From CAZVGZ01 sp964627605 (GTDB lineage: Bacteria; Latescibacterota; MWCZ01; CAZVGZ01): a stretch of 18,590 nucleotides of DNA. A program made the position numbers and the translations under genes. This document shows, in pieces, positions 1 through 7,478 of the stretch. The notes below the pieces were generated by a model. It was not told the DNA's origin and searched no databases. It saw nothing but the letters and a program-made list of their open reading frames with translations. The stretch's first letter is position 1, and each line of letters begins with the position of its first letter. The stretch lies in contig CAZVGZ010000049.1 of the NCBI GenBank assembly GCA_964627605.1, positions 1 to 18,590 of the forward strand, given 5' to 3'.

Positions 1-178
1 CCGGTTCACGATTCCCCGCCGCGACACTCCCGATCTTGAGTACGAATAGAACGATCGCCGCTGCGATCGTATCTTCGTCCTCATGCGGCTGAGCAACACG
101 CCGTTGAACAGATCGGAGCTGCCCCAACACTCGACAAGCTCTGCGCTCCGATACGCCTACCCGCAGTCTCGTCGACGG
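1..178 (-). pseudogene. IS3-family transposase OrfB, N-terminal remnant
   Basis: Read leftward from 178, the frame contains VSERRACRVLGQLRSVQRR followed by HEDEDTIAAAI. This is the typical start of IS3-family OrfB, the DDE integrase subunit that cuts and joins the element ends. Near position 50 the reading breaks: the conserved YGRYGYRR-type stretch appears in another frame, as YSRSGVSRRGIVNR, so a one-base indel is present. A TGA also separates this frame from OrfA, and its frame offset is not the usual -1. The DDE core would lie beyond the left edge and cannot be judged. The gene is probably inactive. Confidence 0.75.
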
Positions 179-185
179 TCAGGGC

Positions 186-464
186 TCAGAAGTTTCCCCG
201 TGCTGCCTCCTCCAGAATCACCTTGTCCAACGTAAGGTCGGAAACGGCTCTGCGAAGCCTGGAGTTCTCTCGTTCCAGCTCCTTAAGGTGCTTGGCCTGG
301 CTCACTCTCATCCCGCCATATTCCTTGCGCCAACGATAGTAAGTGACGGCAGAAACCCCTAAAGACTTCACTACCTCAGAGACTTTCTTCCCCTGGGCTA
401 TTAAAACCTCTGCCTCTCGCAACTTTGTGATAATCTCCTCTGCGCGGTAATGCTTCCTCCGCAT
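186..464 (-). CDS. IS3-family transposase OrfA (HTH_Tnp_1)
   Basis: This 92-aa protein is the DNA-binding OrfA of an IS3-family insertion sequence. Residues 1-45 form the helix-turn-helix (YRAEEIITKLREAE, then SLGVSAVTYYRWRKEYGG). Residues 58-88 form a leucine-zipper coiled coil (LKELERENSRLRRAVSDLTL) used for multimerisation. OrfA alone has no catalytic activity; it normally works with OrfB or as an OrfAB frameshift fusion. The reading frame is intact and of normal length, with an AGG ribosome site upstream of ATG at 464. Its OrfB partner to the left is broken. The stop of the neighbouring large gene (499) lies only 34 bp upstream of the ATG, so any terminal inverted repeat on this side would have to lie in that short gap or be lost. 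I could not identify one. Confidence 0.85.
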   Translation of the reverse strand: MRRKHYRAEEIITKLREAEVLIAQGKKVSEVVKSLGVSAVTYYRWRKEYGGMRVSQAKHLKELERENSRLRRAVSDLTLDKVILEEAARGNF

Positions 465-498
465 GGTTCGCCTGCACTCTGATGCGGGGGCTCTGAAT

Positions 499-3400
499 TC
501 ACGCGATCACTGCCTCCACGCAGTCGAGCAGGCTGCGGCGAAATGAGTCTACCATCTCGTCGTCGTTGGTGTCGTCGAGCTGGTAGCGGGGTGCGCCCAG
601 ATGCATCTCTGCCAGTGATTTGTCAGCCAACGCCGGAAGTGTGACCCCGAGTAGATGATTGATTTTTGATTTTGCGGCCTGGTTTGTTGAGTCATCATTC
701 AATTTCTCGCGCAGCGCAACCAGTATCCTAGTGTCGTCGACCGACTCACGGATCGCCTCTAGGCGCCTTGAGGCGGTGACATGGCCGCTAGGTTCTGTCT
801 GATAGGTTATCGGGTACTCTGGGTGAGCTGGCTCCCACATTGATGGGCCGATGTTGTAGGACCAGTAGCCGATGCCGGTGCCGCCGTTGATCGCAGCGAA
901 CACCGCCTGCATTCTGTACTCCCCGACGATATTGCTGGCTTTGATGTTCCAACCCAAGGGGCGGGCGTACATCATCGAACAGTTGTACGACCACATCTTG
1001 GCGTCGGTGTTCCGAAGATAGTTCATCACAGGCGTGTCTTCATCGAGCATGAAGAACGCAGGCGACCAGATCCCAGCGATCTCGGCGAGCTCCTCAAACA
1101 TGGGAAGATCGCCGCCGCCATTGATGTAGATCTTCACGCCAGGCCGTGCTTTGAGCGCTTTGCGCCCGAACGCGACATACCTGCGCACGGCCTCCCATCC
1201 ATGGCCTCCGACCTCATCCCATGTGTAGAGCCCTACGTGCTCCTCTGGAATCTGTTTCTTCTCCAGATGAGCCATGACCTGTTCTAAATAGTCGGCCAAC
1301 AACGCTTCGTAAGATTCATCCTCCCACTCTGTGCCTAACTGCGGCACGCCTGTCAGAAGTAAGAAGACGTCGTGTCCCTCTAGTAGGGCGACAAACTCAT
1401 CTAGAGCGGTGAAATCAACGTCGAGCCCCGATCCGTTCTGTGTTGCTGGTGGAGCGCCGGTGGGAAAGACGGTGTTGCCGTGCGCGAGGAGATCTGGCAC
1501 AGCGTTGGCGACGTAGGATGCCCACATGCACAGTCGCATCGCGTCGTAACCAGCCATCTCAAATGGTATCACCTCAACGGTGATTTCGGCTGATGTTTCG
1601 CTGTCGTATGTGCCGAAAGTGATGGCGACTTTGTGCGTGCCCGCCTTAGCGTGGGTGGCGTCGATGTCGAGCCAAATTTCGCGGGTTTCGAACGACGGGA
1701 TCGTGACGCTATCGCCGCCATCAAGTGGCACTATCGGGTCCCACGCAACAGTGTCGTGGTCGGGATTGGTGGGAACAGGCTTAACCTCGTGAGGCGTGAC
1801 CAATGGACCGCCCTGGGGTGTTTCGATCTTGGCCTCTACGACCGCTTCCCTCGGCGACACGTTCAACAGTTTGATGGAAACAGGCTCGTGCTCTCCAGTG
1901 ACGCAGCGTCTTTTGATCTTAAGAGGTAGGTTCACTTCAGTTGGCAACTCGGCGTCAACCCCTATATTCTCCCACGTATGCCCCTCAAAAGGAAGAATCA
2001 CCGCGTTTGGCGACTGGGCAGCTACGTCAGGAGCCAGTTCGGCGAGTTCGAGCGCCCTGGAGGCTCGTTCGGTGAGGTCTCTGGTGTTGTCTACCACCTG
2101 GAGAACGGAGTCTCTCGAAGAGCCTGGAGCGGCGGTCTGTCTGGAGTTGAGTTCGACGGCCTGCTGCTTGATCTGCTCGGACTCACTGCGCAGAAGAGCA
2201 CCGATACCGGCGTTTGATTTCGGCAGATCGGCGCTGTCAATAACCAGAATCGCCCTCTCTGCTATCGCCTGATCGTTGGCGAATGGCGTCAGGTAGACGT
2301 CAGCGGAGTCGCTGGTCTGGTGTTCGCCAGTCGAGTCGTTGGCAGACCAGTGGAACAGGTAGCTCCCAGGGGTGGTGATGTTTATGGGCATCTTGAGGAT
2401 GCCTTCACCTCCGACTATGACACCTGCTGACCCGTGCCTAGTCCCGTCAGGAGCAACGACGCTGCATTCAGCTTGAAGTGGAGAGGTCCCAGGAGAGGGA
2501 TTCGTCACGCGGAAAATTAGCTCATCACTGGTGAAAACCGAGTCCCATCTCAGGTTCTCCGGGATCATGCTGATTCGTTCCTTTGGTGGAGTCGCCGCGC
2601 AGGTGCCATCCATACGCAGATCTCCCCTGACGGTGCTCCACTCAATCTGCGCCCCGGCTGCGGCTGGGAGGTCGAAGCAGTAGAATCTGCCTGCGTCGCC
2701 ACCTGTAACACCGAATGCGAGGTTACCCTCTGGGTTCGTCCCCAAGGCTGGCGTACATCTGTGTGTCCGGCGGCTGTCGAGCTGATGCCTGAATACCATG
2801 TCACCGGCTTGATCGAATACGAGGACCGTGCCCAGCTCCGTGCAGAGGAGGTACTCCAGTTTACCGTCGCCATTGATATCAGCGATCGCGCCTGGGGCGT
2901 AGCAGAAACCTTGGGTGTCGATGTCCCATATCACCCGCCCGTCCTCATCCCACCTATAGAGCCTGCCTGTCTGTGTTGCGGCGAAAATATCTGTTCGACC
3001 GTCGCCGTTGAAATCCGCCACTGAGATCGTCGAAGCGACGCCTCCGTCGGTTGGGCACTCCCACACCGTCTGCCCTTTTGCGTCCAGGCAGACGAAGCGG
3101 CGTGAACCTGGCTCTTGTACGGAAGTGGCGATGCGGGGTTGGCCTTCGATGTTGAAAAAAATCACCGGCGAGCAGATGCGGTAGGCGGCGTATTCGCCCA
3201 CCGGATCGAATACTGTGCCGCCTAGAACCACCTCATTAGTGATCTCGCCTTCTGCGCTGAGAATAAACAGCTTTCCGGTTGATGTTGTGATAGCGATCTC
3301 AGCCACGCCGTCACCACCCAAATCACCAACCGCCGGACTGCCGCAGATACCGTCTATCTGCTGCTCCCATATGGGGTTTCCAGTGAGCGCATCCCAGGCG

Positions 3401-3816
3401 CGTAATACCCCATCGCTGTCGCCTTGTATGACACTCATCGATCCATGGCTGTTTAGGTCGCAAAGCGCTGGCGAGACCCAAAATACCTGACCCGTCTCGG
3501 TCTGCCAAACTACGTTGCCCAGACCGTCGATACAGCTGAGGGTAGATGGGGAGTGCGACATGTCTGCGGCGTAGATCAACGCTGGTTCGCCTGGCCGTTC
3601 GAGGATCGCAGGACAAGTCATAAACCGCACGTCTGTATCAAAACGCCAAAGCTCTTCGCCGCTGGGGGCAAACGCGATGATGGCCTGGTATGCTGCGGTC
3701 AGAAACTGAGAACCGCCGCGTCCGTCCAAGTCGGCGCTTATCGCCGACCCCTGCATTACCATGTTGCTGTCGGTAGTCCACGATTGAGTGATCGCCAGGG
3801 AGCGTGAAGAGTGCAT
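499..3816 (-). CDS. FG-GAP/PQQ-type beta-propeller fused to a DUF4091 glycosidase-like domain
   Basis: Large 1105-aa protein. Residues about 20-390 form a beta-propeller, with FG-GAP/VCBS calcium-loop-like motifs at residues 29, 120, 165, 268 (DFNGDGRTDI) and 313 (DINGDGKLEY) and PQQ-like 'G.(V/P)(I/V)W' strands between them. Residues 400-700 look like beta-sandwich modules. From about 740 a TIM-barrel-like region follows with LYTWDEVGGHGW (D867, E868), GIGYWSYN (W985) and RRLEAIRESVDD (about 1015-1026), the last resembling the DUF4091 ending 'R.EALREG.ED'. DUF4091 proteins are predicted glycoside hydrolases; no substrate can be assigned. ATG at 3816 has an AAAGGAG site 8 nt upstream, so the start is well fixed. 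No signal peptide is visible, which is odd because such propellers are usually exported. It lies downstream of, and in the same direction as, the 569-aa gene. Confidence 0.75.
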   Translation of the reverse strand: MHSSRSLAITQSWTTDSNMVMQGSAISADLDGRGGSQFLTAAYQAIIAFAPSGEELWRFDTDVRFMTCPAILERPGEPALIYAADMSHSPSTLSCIDGLGNVVWQTETGQVFWVSPALCDLNSHGSMSVIQGDSDGVLRAWDALTGNPIWEQQIDGICGSPAVGDLGGDGVAEIAITTSTGKLFILSAEGEITNEVVLGGTVFDPVGEYAAYRICSPVIFFNIEGQPRIATSVQEPGSRRFVCLDAKGQTVWECPTDGGVASTISVADFNGDGRTDIFAATQTGRLYRWDEDGRVIWDIDTQGFCYAPGAIADINGDGKLEYLLCTELGTVLVFDQAGDMVFRHQLDSRRTHRCTPALGTNPEGNLAFGVTGGDAGRFYCFDLPAAAGAQIEWSTVRGDLRMDGTCAATPPKERISMIPENLRWDSVFTSDELIFRVTNPSPGTSPLQAECSVVAPDGTRHGSAGVIVGGEGILKMPINITTPGSYLFHWSANDSTGEHQTSDSADVYLTPFANDQAIAERAILVIDSADLPKSNAGIGALLRSESEQIKQQAVELNSRQTAAPGSSRDSVLQVVDNTRDLTERASRALELAELAPDVAAQSPNAVILPFEGHTWENIGVDAELPTEVNLPLKIKRRCVTGEHEPVSIKLLNVSPREAVVEAKIETPQGGPLVTPHEVKPVPTNPDHDTVAWDPIVPLDGGDSVTIPSFETREIWLDIDATHAKAGTHKVAITFGTYDSETSAEITVEVIPFEMAGYDAMRLCMWASYVANAVPDLLAHGNTVFPTGAPPATQNGSGLDVDFTALDEFVALLEGHDVFLLLTGVPQLGTEWEDESYEALLADYLEQVMAHLEKKQIPEEHVGLYTWDEVGGHGWEAVRRYVAFGRKALKARPGVKIYINGGGDLPMFEELAEIAGIWSPAFFMLDEDTPVMNYLRNTDAKMWSYNCSMMYARPLGWNIKASNIVGEYRMQAVFAAINGGTGIGYWSYNIGPSMWEPAHPEYPITYQTEPSGHVTASRRLEAIRESVDDTRILVALREKLNDDSTNQAAKSKINHLLGVTLPALADKSLAEMHLGAPRYQLDDTNDDEMVDSFRRSLLDCVEAVIA

Positions 3817-4113
3817 CGCGTGAGCTCCTTTCGATGGGATAGTTTGGTGGAGGTCTATAGTAGTGATCGGGCTGCGGATCGTCTGTCTCGGTTCTCAGGC
3901 ATGTCCCATGTGAGCGTCCAGCCAGTGATCGACAATAATAATCTGTTCTGGATCTTTCGCTGCGGGTGTCATCGTGGTCACTGCCGCAGTCGGTCTCCAA
4001 ACCTATCAATATCTGACTTCCAGACCGGACTGTACCGGTGACTATTTCACCAGTCTGATAGCTGCTTTGTGGTCTCCGGACAGTAGCGATTGCCGCCTAT
4101 TATTCTTGCAGCG
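3817..4113. other. Intergenic spacer between the two left-block hydrolase-like genes
   Basis: This 297-bp gap separates two minus-strand genes. Apart from the AAAGGAG ribosome site for the downstream gene (complement of 3825-3831), I see no clear gene. A minus-strand alternative frame runs through it from 4009 into the next gene but has no family-like composition. A TATAGA-like box lies near 3855 on the minus strand without a convincing -35 partner. The downstream gene may therefore have its own promoter or be read through from the 569-aa gene; the sequence does not decide. Confidence 0.4.
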
Positions 4114-5823
4114 CTACTCCTGTTCCTGGTAGTATGGCTGCACCTCGACGAAGTTGAAAATCAACTCTTCGCCCACCGGCCCGCCTCGTTCGTCTGCGCT
4201 CTTCCAGTTGGAGATGCTCAACTGCGCGGCGGCTTCAGTTGCGCGGAACACGTAGCGGTGATGGTTAAACCAGTAGGAGTAATCAGCTGTAAACGGCCCT
4301 AGCTTGTGGGCGTAGTTGTTTGCGACGACCGCTAGAAATGATTTTTCAGGGACCATATCGACACCATCAATCTCAAAACAGACTGCGTGCTCCTTCTTGA
4401 TTGAGCGGCCTGCGATCAGGTCGTCATAGTTGCCGGTGATTAGTTTGGCACTATATAGCTGGCCTGGAATCAGGTTGCGCAGAGTCTGGCTGACCCCTTT
4501 TGGCTGTTCGGCACCACGTTTGGTCCAGAGAAACGTATCACCCACATTCGAAGGCGGCATGCGGCCCTGCAGATGGCCATAGAAGTCGTGACTCCGCCCG
4601 CTTATCTCACTCCAGTCGTCAGTATGCACCGTCCACCCCTCAATTCCAGCGGCGAAGTCGGGGTTGTGGATAATATTGGGCGAGTAGCGCCAGCCGTACT
4701 GTTTTGACAGCAGGTCGGTGTTGCCCTCAATGCCGTAGTGGCGATAGAGGCGTGCTGCCCACCTGACCGTCTCTTCGTCTGCGTACCCGCAGTGGTACTC
4801 CATCAGCCCGTACAACCCCTCAAACTCCTCGACAGTCGCCAAATGTTGGAACTGCGTATCCATATAGACTTTGTAATCGACTGAGGGGTGAATGTTTACA
4901 GTCTCGGTGATGGTCAGATAACCCATGCACGCGATCATGTTAGCTGCGCAGCCTGGGTATGCTTCATGCCAGTCACGCATGTCGTTGGCGTAGCGCTCCT
5001 CAACCCGCAGCGCGCCCAACTCCTCGGTATGGTAGGTGTCGATGTACCTCTCCCACACTATGACGCCGCCTCTCTCAAATACCGTACGGACGAACTCGTC
5101 ACTGGGTTTCTTGGCCGACATCGTATGACTACCGACGTAGGGGTAAAAGAGGAGGTCTGATTGTTCGGCGAAAAATTTTTTGGTCGCTGCTGTCCATGCA
5201 TCGTACCGCGGAGTGTCCAGCTCGTGGAACTCGTCGATGATGATCCCGTCGAGCAGTTCATTTGACACTGCCGGGTTGTTAGACCACGTATCGAAGACCT
5301 CTTCGGCAGTTGTAGTATCGGCCGAAATGCCATGGAGTGACGCACCGGTTATCCACCTGCCGCCTCGCGCTTTCCACTCGGTCATTTCTTGCTCGTAATC
5401 AAGTGCGCCAGAGCCGACGATGGTATTGACATGGGCAAACACATTTTTGTGGAGGAAGTCCCAGTCGTAGACGCCGTATTCAGGGATCAATGGCTGTCCT
5501 GGATACTGGCAGTAGATCAGCTCTGGAATAGCTCTTACCTCGACGCCAGTAATAGTTGCGTCATCTTCTGCCTCGACAACCACGGTGTGAATGCCGGATA
5601 CAATGTGTCTCATCGCCTCGTGCGTCGCCTCGGTGACGCACGATTCCTGTAGCTGCTCCCCATCAAGAATCAAAGAGATGCTTCCAGTATTACCGACTGT
5701 AGATGCCACCGCGAAAAAGACCCAACCGTCACGGGGGTTGTCGAACTCCACCTGAAGCTTTGAAGAGCCGTCGGTGCTCACCACATCAGAGAGCTGTGTG
5801 ACGAGATTGTTGAGTCGCTTCAT
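4114..5823 (-). CDS. Unrecognised 569-aa protein with beta-sandwich, TIM-barrel-like core and CBM-like C-terminus
   Basis: I do not recognise a named family. Residues 20-100 look like a beta-sandwich (LQVEFDNPRDGWVFFAVAST, SISLILDGEQ). Residues 105-385 look like a glycoside-hydrolase-type barrel: the strand-end motif LDGIIIDEFHE (D197, E198) and VIVWERYID (E258) are where acid residues sit in many clan-A-like barrels. Residues 385-565 begin NIIHNPDFAAGIEGWTV, the usual opening of a carbohydrate-binding beta-sandwich, and end in aromatic-rich strands. ATG at 5823 has a GGAGA site 10 nt upstream; no signal peptide or membrane segment is visible. It probably acts on a glycan or glycan-derived ligand, but this is inference from fold-like patterns. 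It is transcribed divergently from the TetR operon and may share that control region. Confidence 0.6.
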   Translation of the reverse strand: MKRLNNLVTQLSDVVSTDGSSKLQVEFDNPRDGWVFFAVASTVGNTGSISLILDGEQLQESCVTEATHEAMRHIVSGIHTVVVEAEDDATITGVEVRAIPELIYCQYPGQPLIPEYGVYDWDFLHKNVFAHVNTIVGSGALDYEQEMTEWKARGGRWITGASLHGISADTTTAEEVFDTWSNNPAVSNELLDGIIIDEFHELDTPRYDAWTAATKKFFAEQSDLLFYPYVGSHTMSAKKPSDEFVRTVFERGGVIVWERYIDTYHTEELGALRVEERYANDMRDWHEAYPGCAANMIACMGYLTITETVNIHPSVDYKVYMDTQFQHLATVEEFEGLYGLMEYHCGYADEETVRWAARLYRHYGIEGNTDLLSKQYGWRYSPNIIHNPDFAAGIEGWTVHTDDWSEISGRSHDFYGHLQGRMPPSNVGDTFLWTKRGAEQPKGVSQTLRNLIPGQLYSAKLITGNYDDLIAGRSIKKEHAVCFEIDGVDMVPEKSFLAVVANNYAHKLGPFTADYSYWFNHHRYVFRATEAAAQLSISNWKSADERGGPVGEELIFNFVEVQPYYQEQE

Positions 5824-5865
5824 GGTTTCGTGGTCTCCATGCAGGGGCGGTGGTTTGGTTGTGAG

Positions 5866-5919
5866 TCACTCAGAGTACGCCGACGGTCGCTCGGTAGCAA
5901 GCGGAGGCGGGCGTTGCAT
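5866..5919 (-). CDS. Possible 17-aa leader ORF upstream of the 569-aa gene
   Basis: ATG at 5919 is preceded by AAAGGAGGG (complement of about 5929-5937), a stronger ribosome site than those of the flanking genes, with a 9-nt spacer. The ORF encodes MQRPPPLATERPSAYSE and ends in TGA at 5866, 42 nt before the ATG of the 569-aa gene. It could be a translated leader that controls the downstream gene, or the surviving 5' end of a lost gene. There is no homology to rely on; the support is the ribosome site and position only. Confidence 0.35.
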   Translation of the reverse strand: MQRPPPLATERPSAYSE

Positions 5920-5990
5920 GGCTCAAACCCTCCTTTTGGGAGCCAGTTTCTTGGTTGCAGAATTGCTGCTCAATTGCGAACAAAATGAAT

Positions 5991-6010
5991 GACCGACCGG
6001 TCGGTCGGTC
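5991..6010. promoter_or_regulatory. TetR operator 1 (16-bp perfect palindrome plus extra half-site)
   Basis: Positions 5991-6006 read GACCGACCGGTCGGTC, a perfect palindrome, and 6007-6010 add one more GGTC repeat. The site ends one base before the -35 box at 6012. Its position between the TetR gene and a divergent gene makes it a likely binding site for the TetR protein. Confidence 0.8.
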
Positions 6011-6011
6011 A

Positions 6012-6040
6012 TTGACACCACAATCACTCTGTTCGATAAT
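6012..6040 (+). promoter_or_regulatory. Sigma70-type promoter of the TetR/ABC operon
   Basis: TTGACA at 6012-6017 and GATAAT at 6035-6040 are separated by exactly 17 bp. This is an ideal -35 and a five-of-six -10 match. Predicted transcription begins near 6047, inside operator 2. It lies downstream of the most distal in-frame start (5955) of the TetR frame, which shows that the true TetR start is later. Confidence 0.75.
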
Positions 6041-6046
6041 TACATT

Positions 6047-6062
6047 GACCGACCGGTCGGTC
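6047..6062. promoter_or_regulatory. TetR operator 2 (second copy of the 16-bp palindrome)
   Basis: GACCGACCGGTCGGTC is repeated identically. The two copies also share the preceding T and the following G. Its centre is 56 bp from that of operator 1. It starts six bases after the -10 box and covers the predicted transcription start, the position expected for repression. Confidence 0.8.
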
Positions 6063-6095
6063 GGCCCCGAACAAGCCGGAGCGGATATTTTGGAA

Positions 6096-6695
6096 ATGGC
6101 TGCGAAATCAATGGATAAAGAGGCCAAAAGGCACCAGCTGCTTGAAGCGGCGCTGGTGGTATTCAACCGTCACGGATACGACCGTGCGACTATCAGTTCG
6201 ATTGCTTTGGAAGCAGGTGTCGGTAAAGGGACCGTTTATGAGTATTTCGAGAGCAAGGGAGCGTTGTTTGAAGCGGTTTTTGAGTACCACACCCTCCAGT
6301 TCGTCGAGCACGCCGCGTCAGCGGTTGACTCCAGCTTAGAATCTGATGTGCAGCTTAGAGCGCTGATAGACAGTTTTCTGGCGACGACCTCGGAGACTGA
6401 GCACATGCAAGCTTGGGTTGATTTTTGGGCACGGAGTCTGGTGGATGACGAACTCGATGTGCGCGATGGATTAAGACGGGTCTATGCAACGTTCAGGCAG
6501 GGGATGGTGAGCATCCTTGAGAACGGTCAGAAGATGGGGAGTTTCGGCGTGTTCGATCCGGTTCCCGTGGCCGCTATAATCGCCGCCGTGCTGGAGGGTC
6601 TGTTTTTCCACTCTCTTATTGCGCGTGACCTGCTACCTATGAACGACATCAGAGAACGGCTTCACCAGATGGTTGCAAAGACGGTGGCGCTTTGA
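6096..6695 (+). CDS. TetR/AcrR-family transcriptional regulator
   Basis: A 199-aa ligand-responsive repressor of normal family length. The N-terminal helix-turn-helix is clear at residues 10-58 (LLEAALVVFNRHGYDRATIS, then IALEAGVGKGTVYEYFESKG). The C-terminal half is the helical ligand and dimer domain. The open frame extends back to 5955, but the promoter and operators lie inside that extension, so a later start is needed. ATG at 6096 is chosen. TTG at 6090 has better spacing (8 nt) from a GGAG at 6078-6081, and ATG at 6111 is a third possibility. It is the first gene of the operon and its stop overlaps the next start by 3 bp. It very likely represses its own operon through the two palindromes, with release by a ligand I cannot name, perhaps the transported substrate. 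Confidence 0.9.
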   Translation: MAAKSMDKEAKRHQLLEAALVVFNRHGYDRATISSIALEAGVGKGTVYEYFESKGALFEAVFEYHTLQFVEHAASAVDSSLESDVQLRALIDSFLATTSETEHMQAWVDFWARSLVDDELDVRDGLRRVYATFRQGMVSILENGQKMGSFGVFDPVPVAAIIAAVLEGLFFHSLIARDLLPMNDIRERLHQMVAKTVAL

Positions 6696-7477
6696 GATCG
6701 GGAGATATCACTAGGTGGCTGTACATCCGCGGGTTAGTGGTACTGGCGGATGTTGCAGGACTGATAGCGATGGCAGGCCCATCCGAGGACGTTGATGTAG
6801 AGAAAATCATCCGCCGCGCTGAAACGCTACTGCGTGGGAACACCCATGTCGGAGCATACGACATGACCATCACCACGCCCGATTGGGAGCGCACCATCGG
6901 GATGAAACTTTGGACTGATGGGACCGAACGTTCATTCGTTCGAATCACAGCGCCAACCAAGGAGAGGGGTATCGGGTTTCTGAAGATCGAGAAAGAGATG
7001 TGGCAGTATCTGCCGTCGGTGGAGCGGACCATCAAAATACCACCGTCCATGATGATGCAGTCGTGGATGGGTTCGGACTTCACCAACGACGACCTTGTGC
7101 GCGAATACAGCCTGGTGGATGATTACACATCCAGTTACATGGGAACCGACACTGTGAACCAAGTCCCTTGCCACGTTGTGGATCTCGTGCCCGACGAGAC
7201 CGCCGCAGTCGTGTGGGGACGGCTTAGGATGTGGGTCGCATCCGCCGGATACATCCCTGTTCGTCAGGACTATTTCGACGAGTTGGGCGAACTTGTGCGC
7301 TGCATCACGTTTGATGACATAAGGCGGATCGGCGACAGGACGATGCCCACTAGATGGACGGTCACGCCTTTTAGCGATCCAGGCAACAAGACCGTTCTTC
7401 ATCTGACCGAAGGCCAGTTTGACGCTCCGATCAACCGCGTCGTTTTCACCCGGTCGAACTTAGAGAGGGTGCGCTGA
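6692..7477 (+). CDS. LolA-like outer-membrane lipoprotein-sorting protein
   Basis: This 261-aa periplasmic protein has the LolA/LolB-like fold (the LolA_like type, related to DUF1329). Family signatures are IGFLKIEKEMWQYLPSVERT, the MGSDF.NDDL stretch near residue 128, and the later strands LRMWVASAGYIPVRQDYFDE, ITFDDI and MPTRWTV. Such proteins carry a lipid or lipoprotein in a hydrophobic cavity across the periplasm. The N-terminus (residues 1-30) looks like a signal peptide, though its hydrophobic core is interrupted by an aspartate. The start is TTG at 6692, overlapping the TetR stop (TTGA), which suggests translational coupling; no good ATG lies near. The two permease genes follow 1 bp downstream. 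Confidence 0.85.
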   Translation: MRSGDITRWLYIRGLVVLADVAGLIAMAGPSEDVDVEKIIRRAETLLRGNTHVGAYDMTITTPDWERTIGMKLWTDGTERSFVRITAPTKERGIGFLKIEKEMWQYLPSVERTIKIPPSMMMQSWMGSDFTNDDLVREYSLVDDYTSSYMGTDTVNQVPCHVVDLVPDETAAVVWGRLRMWVASAGYIPVRQDYFDELGELVRCITFDDIRRIGDRTMPTRWTVTPFSDPGNKTVLHLTEGQFDAPINRVVFTRSNLERVR

Positions 7478-7478
7478 G

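Noticed and set aside
1796..2272. 158-aa plus-strand frame inside the 1105-aa gene
   Set aside because: Antisense shadow with serine/arginine-rich low-complexity composition and no family signal.
3638..4009. 123-aa minus-strand frame overlapping the start of the propeller gene
   Set aside because: Mostly a shadow of the large gene's 5' end; the composition is not protein-like and no ribosome site decides for it.
5955..6095. 47-residue N-terminal extension of the TetR frame
   Set aside because: It contains the promoter and both operator palindromes, is not TetR-like, and the family starts near KSMDKEAKRHQLLEAA.
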